Of a stretch of 64,000 nt of DNA, positions 7,980-16,815 are shown one piece after another (position 1 is the first letter of the stretch; the number at the start of each line of letters is the position of its first letter). Source of the DNA: Flexivirga alba (GTDB lineage Bacteria; Actinomycetota; Actinomycetes; Actinomycetales; Dermatophilaceae); contig NZ_JBHSWH010000001.1 of assembly GCF_042661025.1 (NCBI RefSeq), positions 3,286,001 to 3,350,000 of the forward strand, given 5' to 3'. Both the position numbers and the translations under genes were made by a program. The notes under the pieces were generated by a model that made no database searches, had not been told where the DNA came from, and saw only the letters and a list, made by a program, of their open reading frames with translations.

Positions 7980-10373
7980 GTGCTGGTGACCCGGGCGTTG
8001 CCCGATCTGCACCTGGATGGTCCGGTCGCTGCCCGGCGGACGCTGGACGAGGCGCGTCGTACCGCGGCAACTGCCGGGTCGCGGTATGTCGCGGCGCTCG
8101 CCTTCGTCCAGGAGGGCACGATCGCCATGTATCGCGGTGACTGGGCGGCCGGCCTGGTCGCCCTGGACCAGGTGCACGAGGAGGACCTGCGCTCGCCTGC
8201 CGAGGTGCTCGCGGTGCACCTCAACCGCGGCCTGGCCAACATCACCCTGCGGCAGCCGGCCGAGGGACGGCGCGACCTGCGTGCCGCGTTGAAGCTTGCG
8301 CTGCAACAGGATTGGCCGGAAGTCGTCTTCAAGGCGCGACACAATCTCGGCTGTCTGGAGTTCTTCGTCGGGCACCTCCCGGAGGCCATCCGCCTCATGC
8401 ATGAGGCTGACGAGCTGCCGGTGCGCGTCGACCGGCTTCAGTCTCGACGGGACATCGCTGCGGCACTGCTCGAGGTCGGGCTGGTCGATCCGGCCCGGCG
8501 CTTGTTGCGGCTGGCACTGCGTAGTGCACGTGGCCGGCACCTGCGGCTGGACGAAGGCAACATCCTGCTCGACCTCGCGGGTGCTCAGTTGCTGACCGGG
8601 GATGCGCGCGGTGCGGCTCGCAGTGCTGCTGCGGCGGCCCGCGCCTTCCGTTCGTATGGCGACGAGCGGCTCGCGACACATGCCGAGCTGATGACTGCAG
8701 CGGCGGAGCTGGCGCAAGGGCACTCGGGTGCGGCACCTGATCCTGCCTTGGCGGGGACCTCCGACAGTGCGGCCCGGCTGGCCACCCGTCTGCTGGCCGA
8801 AGCTGAGCTCAACGGCGGCGCGGTGGGGGAGGCCCGGACGCTGCTGGACGGATTGGACGTGCTGCCGGCCGAGGGGATCGACGCCGTGATGCACGAGCAT
8901 CTGCTGCGTGCCCGGCTGGCGGCATACAGCGATGATCGGGTGGCAGCTGAGCGTGAATTCGCCTTGGCTGCAAGGAAACTGGTGCGAATGCAGGGAGCTG
9001 TCGCGAGCCTGGAGGCCCGTGCTGCGGTCGCTGTGCACGGAGCCCGCCTGGCCGGCTACGACCTGTCCGAGGCGATGCGGCGCTCGGAACCTGCGCAGGT
9101 CTTCCGCGCACTCGAGCGCTGGCGAGCCGCGTCCCAGCGGCTGCCTGCCGTGCGCCCCCACCCGGATCCAGCGGTGGCTTCCCTGGCCATGCGGCTGCGG
9201 CAATTGCGCCACGATGCGCGCGGCGGCGAGGACAGCCCTGACCTGCGGGCCGAGATCTCGTCGCTGGAGCAGCAGTTGAGCCGCCGGATGTGGGCGGTCG
9301 GCCCCGCAGCCGCCGCGGTCGGGTTGTCACCCGCGTCATACCGCTCGGTCCGGGCGAGACTGAACGGCTCGGGGACGACCCTGCTCTACTACTTCCGGTA
9401 CGCCGGGGACCTCCAGGTGCTGGTGATCGGATCGCATGGTTGTGCGATTCGCCGCCTGTCGACCAGTGCGTCGGTCGAAGCGCTGGTGGCCCGGCTGGAA
9501 GAGGACCTGCGAGCGCGCGCGCACGCCGGTCACGCGACGGCGTTGGGTGCCGTGATCGACCGCGGCGTCGCACACACCGTCGGGAGGCTTGACGCGGCAC
9601 TGGTGCCAGTGGATCTCGTACCGCTCACTGATTCGGTGCTTGTCGCGCCGACGCGCGCCCTGGCATCGCTCCCGTGGAGCATGCTCCCGGCGTTGTCGGG
9701 GTGCTCGGTGGTCGTCGCGCCGTCGGTGTCTCGGTGGTGCTCGGTGGAGCCGGGGCCCGCGGTGGTCCGCGAGGCCGCGTTGCTGCTCGGACCCCGAATC
9801 GCCCATGGCGCAACCGAATTGAGGGCCGTGGCAGCTGTATGGCGAGCAGCGGGTGCAGACGTCGTCAGCCACCGCGAGGCCACGACGGCTGACCTGCTCG
9901 ATGTCTTCTCGACTGCCGATCTGGCCCATGTTGCCGCGCACGGTGTCCATGCAGCGCAGAGTCCGCTCTTCTCCCGACTCGAGCTGCAGGACGGACCGCT
10001 CTTTGCACACGAACTGACCGGGCGGGACAGAGTGCCGCAACATGTGGTGCTGTCCGCCTGCGACGTCGGCAGGTCACGTGTCGGCCCGGGGGACGAGCCA
10101 CTCGGCCTCGCCGCAGCGCTGCTCGGTCTGGGCGTACGCAGCGTGCTGGCCGCCGCCGGACCGGTGGACGACGAGGTGGCGGCCGCCGTGATGACGAGCT
10201 ACCACCGCGGCCTCGCCGCTGGCGACTCTGCGGCGCAAAGCCTGCGAAACGCCCGCATGGAATACCCGGGCGCGGCGATCTTCACCGTCTACGGGGCCGA
10301 TTGGTCGGCCGCCCGTACTCCGAAGGTCGACCCACGGTCGGATCAGGGCGTCGCCCAGGCCGTGTCCGCGTAG
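7980..10373 (+). CDS. TPR-CHAT caspase-like protease
   Basis: Large protein with an N-terminal helical TPR-like array (about residues 1-400) and a C-terminal CHAT domain, a caspase-fold cysteine peptidase. Catalytic His in DLAHVAAHGVH and Cys in HVVLSACDVG lie in the last 150 residues; the region GLAAALLGLGVRSVLAAAGPV is typical CHAT. GTG 7980 is the first usual start, but coding-like sequence in the same frame reaches back to the stop of the preceding gene at 7823 (PYAERELARAKSLNTLGQW, a TPR-like helix). The true N-terminus is therefore probably near 7827-7836, at a non-standard codon or at an ATG lost by error. CHAT proteases usually cleave partner proteins; here the linked subtilase or sigma system are candidate targets (inference). 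Confidence 0.85.
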   Translation: MLVTRALPDLHLDGPVAARRTLDEARRTAATAGSRYVAALAFVQEGTIAMYRGDWAAGLVALDQVHEEDLRSPAEVLAVHLNRGLANITLRQPAEGRRDLRAALKLALQQDWPEVVFKARHNLGCLEFFVGHLPEAIRLMHEADELPVRVDRLQSRRDIAAALLEVGLVDPARRLLRLALRSARGRHLRLDEGNILLDLAGAQLLTGDARGAARSAAAAARAFRSYGDERLATHAELMTAAAELAQGHSGAAPDPALAGTSDSAARLATRLLAEAELNGGAVGEARTLLDGLDVLPAEGIDAVMHEHLLRARLAAYSDDRVAAEREFALAARKLVRMQGAVASLEARAAVAVHGARLAGYDLSEAMRRSEPAQVFRALERWRAASQRLPAVRPHPDPAVASLAMRLRQLRHDARGGEDSPDLRAEISSLEQQLSRRMWAVGPAAAAVGLSPASYRSVRARLNGSGTTLLYYFRYAGDLQVLVIGSHGCAIRRLSTSASVEALVARLEEDLRARAHAGHATALGAVIDRGVAHTVGRLDAALVPVDLVPLTDSVLVAPTRALASLPWSMLPALSGCSVVVAPSVSRWCSVEPGPAVVREAALLLGPRIAHGATELRAVAAVWRAAGADVVSHREATTADLLDVFSTADLAHVAAHGVHAAQSPLFSRLELQDGPLFAHELTGRDRVPQHVVLSACDVGRSRVGPGDEPLGLAAALLGLGVRSVLAAAGPVDDEVAAAVMTSYHRGLAAGDSAAQSLRNARMEYPGAAIFTVYGADWSAARTPKVDPRSDQGVAQAVSA

Positions 10374-10489
10374 CGATTGCTGGAGGCCGGCGACGGCCGG
10401 GTTCGGGACCGCGCTGAGCCGAACCACATCCGGCGCCTCCGAGCAGCACGACTGCGGCGAACGCAGTCGAGATTGCCTTCCGCACGAGG

Positions 10490-11776
10490 TCAGGCGGGGG
10501 AGAGGAACGCCGTGAGCGCGTCGGCATACATCCGCTGGTCGTCGGTGCCGACGAGTTCGCGCACCGAGTGCATCGACAGGGTCGGCGCCCCGAAGTCGAC
10601 CGTGGTGACACCGGTGAGCGCCGACGTGACCGGCCCGACGGTCGAGCCGCACGGCAGGTCCGAGCGCACCACGAAGCGTTGCACGGGCACGCCCGCTTGC
10701 TCGCAGGCCAGCGAAAACGCAGCTGCACCAACGGAATCGGTGGCGTAGCGCAGATTGGTGTTGATCTTCAGCACCGGCCCACCGTTCATCGCGATCTGGT
10801 GCTGCGGCTCGTGCCGATCGGCGTAGTTGGGGTGCGTCGCGTGCGCCATGTCGCCGGAGGCGATGACGCTGCCGGCGAGTGCGCGATGCATGGCCTCGCG
10901 GTCGCCGCCGAGGGTGCGGGTGATCCGCTCGAGCGTTGTCATCAGCAGCGCCGACTGCGCACCACGCTCGGAGACCGAGCCGATCTCCTCGTGATCGAAG
11001 AGCGCCAGCACCTGGGTCGTCCGGGCGGCCGGCTCCGACTCGTGAGCGCGGATCAGCGCGAGCGTCCCGGCATAGGAGGTGGCCAAGTTGTCCATCCGTG
11101 CGCCGGCCACGAACTCCTTGTCGCGACCGAAGAACGCCGCGGGCTGCAGGTCGAGTGTCATTGCGTCCCAGGCGAGCAGGTCCTCGGTGGGGACGCCGAC
11201 CTGCTGCGCGAGGTAGCCCCGGAAGTCGCCGGCCGAGTCGCCCAGGCCCCAGTGTGGCACCAGGTGCTGCTGCGGGTTGAGCTGCTCGCCGTCGCGCGCC
11301 GACCGGTCCAAATGTATGGCGAGCCGGGAGATCCGCAGGATCGGCTGGTCGAGGTGGAAGAGTCGCTCCGCGACACCGCTGCCGTCGCGGATGGCGACCC
11401 GACCTGCCACACCGAGGTCCCGGTCCATCCAGCTCGGCGCGATGATCCCGCCATACGGCTCGACGCCGAGCAGTTGCCAGCCGGCTCGGGCGAGATCCGG
11501 CTGCGGCTTGAGCCGGAAGTTGGGCGAGTCGGTGTGCGCACCGATCATCCGCACCGGCGTGGTCGCACCGGCGGAATGCTTGGTCGACCATGCGAGCAGC
11601 GAGCCGCCACGGATCAGGAAGTAGCCGCCGGCTTCGCTGGGCCACTCGTCGGTTTCCTGGAGTTGCTGGAAACCGGCCTCCGTCAGTTGCCGGGCGGATT
11701 CGGCGCAGGCGTGGAACGGCGTGGGCGACGCGGTCAGATAGTCGATCAGGCCGGCACCGATGGTGGATGCCCTCAT
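10490..11776 (-). CDS. apeB: M18 family aspartyl-type aminopeptidase
   Basis: 428-residue M18 metallopeptidase, a dinuclear-zinc aminopeptidase removing acidic or other N-terminal residues in the cytoplasm. Family motifs include MIGAHTDSPNFRLKPQP near residue 78 (zinc His and bridging region), ALFDHEEIGSVSERGAQS near 260 (catalytic Glu pair) and HEPQHQIAMNGGPVLKIN near 335. Length matches the usual 420-435. It is transcribed alone on the minus strand, convergent with the CHAT gene (116-bp gap) and 55 bp downstream of the DUF349 gene. Nothing suggests a link with the protease locus. ATG 11776 is the natural start; gene symbol follows the common actinobacterial naming. Confidence 0.9.
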   Translation of the reverse strand: MRASTIGAGLIDYLTASPTPFHACAESARQLTEAGFQQLQETDEWPSEAGGYFLIRGGSLLAWSTKHSAGATTPVRMIGAHTDSPNFRLKPQPDLARAGWQLLGVEPYGGIIAPSWMDRDLGVAGRVAIRDGSGVAERLFHLDQPILRISRLAIHLDRSARDGEQLNPQQHLVPHWGLGDSAGDFRGYLAQQVGVPTEDLLAWDAMTLDLQPAAFFGRDKEFVAGARMDNLATSYAGTLALIRAHESEPAARTTQVLALFDHEEIGSVSERGAQSALLMTTLERITRTLGGDREAMHRALAGSVIASGDMAHATHPNYADRHEPQHQIAMNGGPVLKINTNLRYATDSVGAAAFSLACEQAGVPVQRFVVRSDLPCGSTVGPVTSALTGVTTVDFGAPTLSMHSVRELVGTDDQRMYADALTAFLSPA

Positions 11777-11831
11777 CGGGGCCCCCGCGAAGTATCGGAG
11801 CGAGGCACGAGCGGAGAACTTCGTGGGGTGA

Positions 11832-13403
11832 TCATCTACTGGAGTCCTGCAGGCCGCCGCGGGCTTGCTCGAGCCAGGCCTGACGGGCCTTCAGCGAATC
11901 CTCCAACTCCTTGACCTTCTTCTCATTGCCCTTCTCGCGGGCCATGGCCAGGTCCAACTCGAGATCGGCGACGGCCGACTCGAGTTGGTTGACCATCGAC
12001 TGGGCGCGTGCTGCCAACTCCGGGTCGGTCTTCTGCCATTTGGAGTCCTCGGCGTCGCGTATCGCCGTCTCGACCTTGCGCATGGCCTGCTCGATGCGGT
12101 TGATGTCCTTGCGGGGGACCTTTCCGGCAGCGTCCCAACGGTCCTGGATGCTGTGTAACGCGGACTTCGCCGCCGCCAGGTTCTTCACCGGCAGCAGCGC
12201 CTGCGCCTCCTTGAGCAAGGATTCCTTGACCTCGAGGTTGGCTTCGAACTCCTGGTTCTCCTCGGCGACCACCTCGTCCTTGGCCGCGAAGAAGGAGTCC
12301 TGCGCCTTCTTGAAGCGAGCCCACAGCTTGTCGTCATCGTGCCGCGAGGCGCGGCCGGCCTGGCGCCATTCGCCCATCAACCGCTTGAACGCCGATGCGG
12401 TCTGTCCCCAGTCCTTCGACGTCGCCAACTGCTCGGCCTCGGCGATCAGCCGCTCCTTGCGGGCCTTGACCTCGCCGTGCTCTTCGTCCAGGCGGGCGAA
12501 GTGCGAGCGTCGCGTCTTGTCGAACCCGTTACGGGCGTGGCTGAACCGCTGCCAGAGGGCGTTCTCGGTCGGCTTGTCGAGCTTGGCCCCGGCCCGCTGC
12601 AGGTTCTTCCACTCGTCCAGCAGCTCGCGCATCCGCGCCGTGCTGGACTTCCACTGGATCTTGTCGGTCGGCTGCGCGGCGATCTGCTCGGCCTCGGCGA
12701 CGATCTTCTCGCGTTGTGAGGAGGCCTCGGCGCGAGCGGCCGCGCGCGCCTCACCTTCAACTTGAGCTTTGGCCTTCAGCGCGGTCGCGATCTGCTCCAC
12801 GGTGGAGTCCAGGTTGGCCAGGTCGCCCACGACGTGGGCCGAGCCGACCTGCTCGCGCAGGGCGCGCAGAGCCTCCTGGCCGTCGTGCACCGGCAGGTCC
12901 GTCTGCACGACCCGCTGCAGCAGGAGGTTCGCCGCGGCGGCGATCTCGTCGTACTTGCGGGCGAAGTAGGCCAGTGCCTCGTCGTGGCTGGCGTCGGGGT
13001 AGGAACCCACTTCGCGTTCGCCGTCCGGTGTGCGCACGAACACCGTGCCGTCCTCGGCAACCCGCCCGAACGTTGCCGAGTTGCTGGCGACCGCAGGTGC
13101 CGGAACCGGAGCCTGGGTGGCCGACGCTGTCGTCGGCGGGTGCGGCTTCATGGCTGCGGGCGACGGGGGAGTCGGCCGCGGGGCGGGTGTCGCCGGAGCG
13201 GCCGGGGGATGCGCAACGGCCGTGTCCTCGGCGGTCGCGGGAGCAGGCGTGTCTTCGGCGGGTGCCGGTGCCACTGCTTCCTGCGTCGGGGCATCCTCCG
13301 GCACGACCGGTGCTGCTGGAGTCGGCTCTACGGGCGGTGTGGTGACCGACTCCGTGGACTCGGTGGTGGGCTCTGCGTTCTCTGGTGACATGTTGTCGTT
13401 CAT
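11832..13403 (-). CDS. DUF349 domain protein
   Basis: 523 residues. The first 110 are a low-complexity Pro/Ala/Thr-rich segment (TPRPTPPSPAAM). The rest is long, charged and helical, with repeated DUF349 units recognised by spaced tryptophans (KIQWKSSTARMRELLDEWK; KDWGQTASAFKRLMGEWRQ; DDKLWARFKKAQDSFFAA). It ends in a coiled-coil rich in Lys/Glu. Cytoplasmic by sequence. The molecular role of DUF349 proteins is not settled. Start ATG overlaps the stop of the upstream cyclophilin gene (ATGA), so the two are co-translated, a pairing common in actinobacteria. Confidence 0.88.
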   Translation of the reverse strand: MNDNMSPENAEPTTESTESVTTPPVEPTPAAPVVPEDAPTQEAVAPAPAEDTPAPATAEDTAVAHPPAAPATPAPRPTPPSPAAMKPHPPTTASATQAPVPAPAVASNSATFGRVAEDGTVFVRTPDGEREVGSYPDASHDEALAYFARKYDEIAAAANLLLQRVVQTDLPVHDGQEALRALREQVGSAHVVGDLANLDSTVEQIATALKAKAQVEGEARAAARAEASSQREKIVAEAEQIAAQPTDKIQWKSSTARMRELLDEWKNLQRAGAKLDKPTENALWQRFSHARNGFDKTRRSHFARLDEEHGEVKARKERLIAEAEQLATSKDWGQTASAFKRLMGEWRQAGRASRHDDDKLWARFKKAQDSFFAAKDEVVAEENQEFEANLEVKESLLKEAQALLPVKNLAAAKSALHSIQDRWDAAGKVPRKDINRIEQAMRKVETAIRDAEDSKWQKTDPELAARAQSMVNQLESAVADLELDLAMAREKGNEKKVKELEDSLKARQAWLEQARGGLQDSSR

Positions 13404-14139
13404 GCCTTCTTCTCCGTGACGGTGACCTTGAGGATGCTGATCGGTTGTGTCGGTGCGCCGTCGCCGTTCGGACTGTTGGTCCCAGCCTTGGCCACTGCAT
13501 TGACAATTTTCATGCCACCGACAATTTTGCCGAAGATCGAGTAGCCGCCACCATCGGTGGGCAGCTGGGTGTCGTCATACACGATGAAGAACTGGCCACC
13601 GTTGCTGTTGGGGTCCTGCGAGCGAGCCATCGCGAGCGTTCCCGCCGGGTAGTCGCCGTCCTGCGGAGCGTTCTCGATGCCGAACCCGTAGCCCGGACTG
13701 CCGGTCCCGGTGCCCGTCGGGTCGCCGCACTGCAGGACGTAGATGCCCTGGGTGGTGAGCCGGTGGCACGGGCTGTCATTCCAGTAGGCCTTGGCCAATT
13801 GGAGGAACGACGCGACGGTCTGCGGAGCCTTGGCGCCATACAACTCGACGGTCACGTTCCCGCAGTTGGTGTGCAACACCGCGGTGAAGGTCTTGCCGGC
13901 CGCGTCGGCCTTGGAGGAAGCTTCTGCTGCTGCGTGCTGGCCGGCAGCGCCGGTGGCTTTTCGCAGTGCAGCTTGGTGCCGGTCACCCCGAGCGTTGCGG
14001 CTGCTGCGTTCGGCGAACCGGCCGCGGGCGCGCCGGAAGAGGACGATGCCCCGCCGCTGGCCGACCCGCAAGCCGTGAGGCTCAGTGTCGTGGCCAGACA
14101 TGCGACGCCGATGACGGACCGGGTCCGATTCAGACGCAA
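13400..14139 (-). CDS. Lipoprotein cyclophilin-type peptidyl-prolyl isomerase, frame-disrupted
   Basis: The gene begins at 14139 with a lipoprotein signal (TLSLTACGSASGG; Cys24 would be lipidated) and continues in a second frame with the cyclophilin fold: TNCGNVTVELYGAKAPQTV, LAMARSQDPNSNGGQFFIVY and YSIFGKIVGGMKIVNAV. The frame break lies near 13920-13925, where one base is missing; repaired, the protein is about 246 residues. Expected role: folding of proline-containing proteins on the outer face of the membrane. The catalytic Arg usually found before the FxxxxP... segment is replaced by His-Arg in CHRLTTQGIYVLQCGDP, which is normal in this subgroup. Translation is coupled to the downstream DUF349 gene. 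A plain sequence error is the most likely cause of the break. Confidence 0.82.
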
Positions 14140-14302
14140 GAGAAGCTACTCCTCGATGTTCTCCACACGGCGGATCTCGCGCCTGTCAGGAGGGTGTTTG
14201 CAAACGCCCGCCAGTCTAAGCGGTTTGTGGCGGATTTCCACTGGATACTCAGGGTCCGGTACGTCATCGCGACCGCCGGAGGGGCACCGATAGGCTCGCC
14301 GG

Positions 14303-14998
14303 GTGCTCACCGCGTCCTTCCCAGCCACCGTTTTCGGCACCAACTGTTACGTGATCGCGCCCGGCCAGGGTCAGGAGTGCGTGATTGTCGACCCGGGTAT
14401 CGGTGTGCTCGAGACGCTGCGTGAGGCGCTGGCCGAGCTGAAGTTACGGCCTGCCGCGGTCCTGCTCACCCACGGTCACATCGACCACATCTACTCGGTC
14501 ACCCCGGTGTGTGGCGGCGAAATCGGCGCCTATATCCACACCGACGATCACTATCGGCTGGCTGATCCGCTGTCCTCGCTCGGCCCGCAGCTGGTCGGGA
14601 TGTTCGAGCAGGAGTTCGGCAAGCAGCCGACCTGGACCGAGCCGAGCGAAGTGGTCGAGATCTGCGACCACGAGACGCTGCAGCTGGCGGGTATGACGTT
14701 CGAGGTGCGACATACGCCCGGGCATACCGAGGGCTCGGTGATCTTCGGCATCGACGACATCCCCGAAGGTCTGCCGGCCGAAGCCACGGTCTCCTCGACC
14801 GTGCTGTCCGGTGACACGCTCTTTGCCGGATCGATCGGTCGCACCGACCTGGCCGGCGGTGACGGCGACGCGATGACCCGATCACTACTCGACGTCGTTC
14901 TGGCCTTGCCCGACTCGGCCCTCGTGCTGCCCGGTCACGGCCCCGGCACCACCATGGCGCGCGAACGTGCCACCAACCCATACCTTCAGAACCTCTAG
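14303..14998 (+). CDS. MBL-fold hydrolase (glyoxalase II-like)
   Basis: 231-residue metallo-beta-lactamase-fold enzyme. Metal motif THGHIDHIYSVT (HxHxDH) near residue 55, second His in RHTPGHTEGSV, Asp in LSGDTLFAGSIGRTD, and the final His in LVLPGHGPGTT are all present, so two metals should bind. The pattern is that of hydroxyacylglutathione hydrolase-like proteins found beside hisS in many actinobacteria; the real thioester substrate is unknown since these organisms use mycothiol. Start is GTG 14303. It is 14 bp upstream of hisS and probably co-transcribed. The divergent gap to the cyclophilin gene (14140-14302) should hold promoters for both; it contains a small palindrome (gtttgcaaac). 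Confidence 0.87.
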   Translation: MLTASFPATVFGTNCYVIAPGQGQECVIVDPGIGVLETLREALAELKLRPAAVLLTHGHIDHIYSVTPVCGGEIGAYIHTDDHYRLADPLSSLGPQLVGMFEQEFGKQPTWTEPSEVVEICDHETLQLAGMTFEVRHTPGHTEGSVIFGIDDIPEGLPAEATVSSTVLSGDTLFAGSIGRTDLAGGDGDAMTRSLLDVVLALPDSALVLPGHGPGTTMARERATNPYLQNL

Positions 14999-15012
14999 GA
15001 CTACCAACGCTC

Positions 15013-16347
15013 ATGGCAACCAAGGTCACCCCGATCAGTGGCTTCCAGGAATGGCTCCCCGCCGACCGCATCGCCGAGCTCATCGTGCTCGACACGATCC
15101 GGGAGGTCTTCGAGCTGCACGGTTTTGCGTCCATCAACACACGCGCGATGGAGACCGTCGACCGGCTCAGCGGTCAGGGCGAGGACGCCGACAAGGAGAT
15201 CTACGGTGTGCGCCGGCTCGCCGCGGACGACACCAGCGAGACGACGCTCGGCCTGCACTTCGACATGACGGTGCCGTTCGCGCGCTATGTGCTGGAGAAT
15301 GCCGGCAAGCTCACCTTTCCCTTCCGGCGCTACCAGATCCAGCCCGCGTGGCGAGGCGAGCGCCCGCAGCGTGGCCGCTACCGCGAGTTCATCCAGGCCG
15401 ACATCGACATCATCGACATCGGCGCTTTGCCCGATCACTACGAGGCCGAGCTGCTGCTCGTCGTCGCCGACGTCTTCTCGCGACTGCCGGTCGGCGACTA
15501 CCGGATCCACGTCAACGACCGGAAGATCTGCGAAGGCTTCTACCGCGGGCTCGGCATCGAGGACGTCACCGGCACGCTGCGCATCGTCGACAAGCTGGAC
15601 AAGATCGGCGCCGACGGTGTGCGCAAGTTGCTGCTCGAAGCCGGCTGCAGCGACGAACAGGCGGACCAGTGCCTTGCGTTGGCCGAAATCAGCACTGCCG
15701 ACACGGGATTCGTGCAGGAGGTGCGCGCGCTCGGCGTCAGCCACGAGCTGCTGGACGAAGGATTGGCCAAGCTCTCCGCGATCGTGGAGGTGGCGAACGA
15801 ACACGCCCCTGGTGTCGTCGTCGCGGACCTGCGGATCGCGCGCGGCCTCGACTACTACACCGGCACGGTCTACGAGACGATGCTTGAGCGCGACCCGGGT
15901 TACGGGTCGGTCTGCTCCGGCGGTCGGTATGACGCGCTGGCGACCGACGGCAAGCGCACTTTCCCCGGTGTCGGCATCTCGATCGGGGTCTCCCGACTGC
16001 TCGGCCTGCTGATCAGCGAGGAAGGTCTGACCGCTTCCCGCGAGACCCCCGCGGCGGTGCTGGTGGCGGTCAATGACGAGGATTCGCGCGGTGATTCGAT
16101 GCGCGTGGCGTCGGCGCTGCGGGCTCGCGGCATACCGACGCTGGTCGCGCCGAAGGCTGCGAAGTTCGGCAAGCAGATCCAGTTCGCCGACCGGCGAGGG
16201 ATCCCGTTCGTCTGGTTCACCGGCGCGGACGGTCACCAGGTGAAGGATCTGCGCAGCGGGGACCAAGTGGCGGCAGATGCTGCGTCCTGGACGCCACCGG
16301 AGGCGGACCTGCACCCATCGCTTGTACTGCCGACTTCAGGCGAATGA
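15013..16347 (+). CDS. hisS: Histidine--tRNA ligase
   Basis: 444-residue class II aminoacyl-tRNA synthetase charging tRNA-His with histidine. Motif 2 is visible in PFRRYQIQPAWRGERPQRGR, the histidine A loop in ARGLDYYTGTVYE, and motif 3 in PGVGISIGVSRL; the C-terminal anticodon-binding domain covers about 340-430. The start ATG is at 15013 and the stop overlaps the next ORF start (ATGA at 16344). Unlike several neighbours this gene is intact. Essential housekeeping function; placement after the MBL hydrolase is the usual actinobacterial order. Confidence 0.97.
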   Translation: MATKVTPISGFQEWLPADRIAELIVLDTIREVFELHGFASINTRAMETVDRLSGQGEDADKEIYGVRRLAADDTSETTLGLHFDMTVPFARYVLENAGKLTFPFRRYQIQPAWRGERPQRGRYREFIQADIDIIDIGALPDHYEAELLLVVADVFSRLPVGDYRIHVNDRKICEGFYRGLGIEDVTGTLRIVDKLDKIGADGVRKLLLEAGCSDEQADQCLALAEISTADTGFVQEVRALGVSHELLDEGLAKLSAIVEVANEHAPGVVVADLRIARGLDYYTGTVYETMLERDPGYGSVCSGGRYDALATDGKRTFPGVGISIGVSRLLGLLISEEGLTASRETPAAVLVAVNDEDSRGDSMRVASALRARGIPTLVAPKAAKFGKQIQFADRRGIPFVWFTGADGHQVKDLRSGDQVAADAASWTPPEADLHPSLVLPTSGE

Positions 16348-16808
16348 CCGAAGATCCGTCGACGCTCGTCGTCGACGGCCACCTGAGCGCGGAAGCACTG
16401 GTGAACGCTGCCGCGTTGCCGGGCGTTCTGGTGCACCGGTGCGGGCACTGCGGGTCGACCGAGCACGGACAACCGGTGCTGGTCGGGGGGCCGTTCGTCT
16501 CGATCGCGCGCAGCAGCATGGTCTCGGTGATCGCGTGGTGGGCCGAGGGACCGGTCGGCGTGGACGTCGAGATCGCCGGTGCGACACCGCCGCCCGAGCT
16601 GACGCTGCACCCCGCTGAGGAGTTCGGCGACGTGCTCGCCGTCTGGGTCCGGAAGGAAGCCGTGCTCAAGGCGCTCGGCACCGGGCTGCGCACCGACCCG
16701 CGGACGATCCGGCTGAGTGCGCAACATGGTGCGGCGACGGTGACCGGCACCGACCTGCAGGTGCACGAGCTGCACGTGCCCGGACACGTTGCTGCGCTCT
16801 CTTGGTGA
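16344..16808 (+). CDS. 4'-phosphopantetheinyl transferase
   Basis: 154-residue protein of the Sfp-like superfamily, short but with the two diagnostic motifs: GPVGVDVEIAG (magnesium Asp/Glu) near residue 70 and VWVRKEAVLKALGTGL (the W-KEA-K helix) near 105. Such enzymes attach phosphopantetheine from CoA to carrier-protein serines. Its ATG overlaps the hisS stop. A convincing client is encoded 1.5 kb away: the Pls/PosA-type NRPS at 18155-21990 carries a carrier domain (LGGGSL). Length is below the 220 or so of Sfp, closer to compact actinobacterial relatives; the N-terminal half is reduced. Confidence 0.82.
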   Translation: MTEDPSTLVVDGHLSAEALVNAAALPGVLVHRCGHCGSTEHGQPVLVGGPFVSIARSSMVSVIAWWAEGPVGVDVEIAGATPPPELTLHPAEEFGDVLAVWVRKEAVLKALGTGLRTDPRTIRLSAQHGAATVTGTDLQVHELHVPGHVAALSW

Positions 16809-16815
16809 CCTGGTC

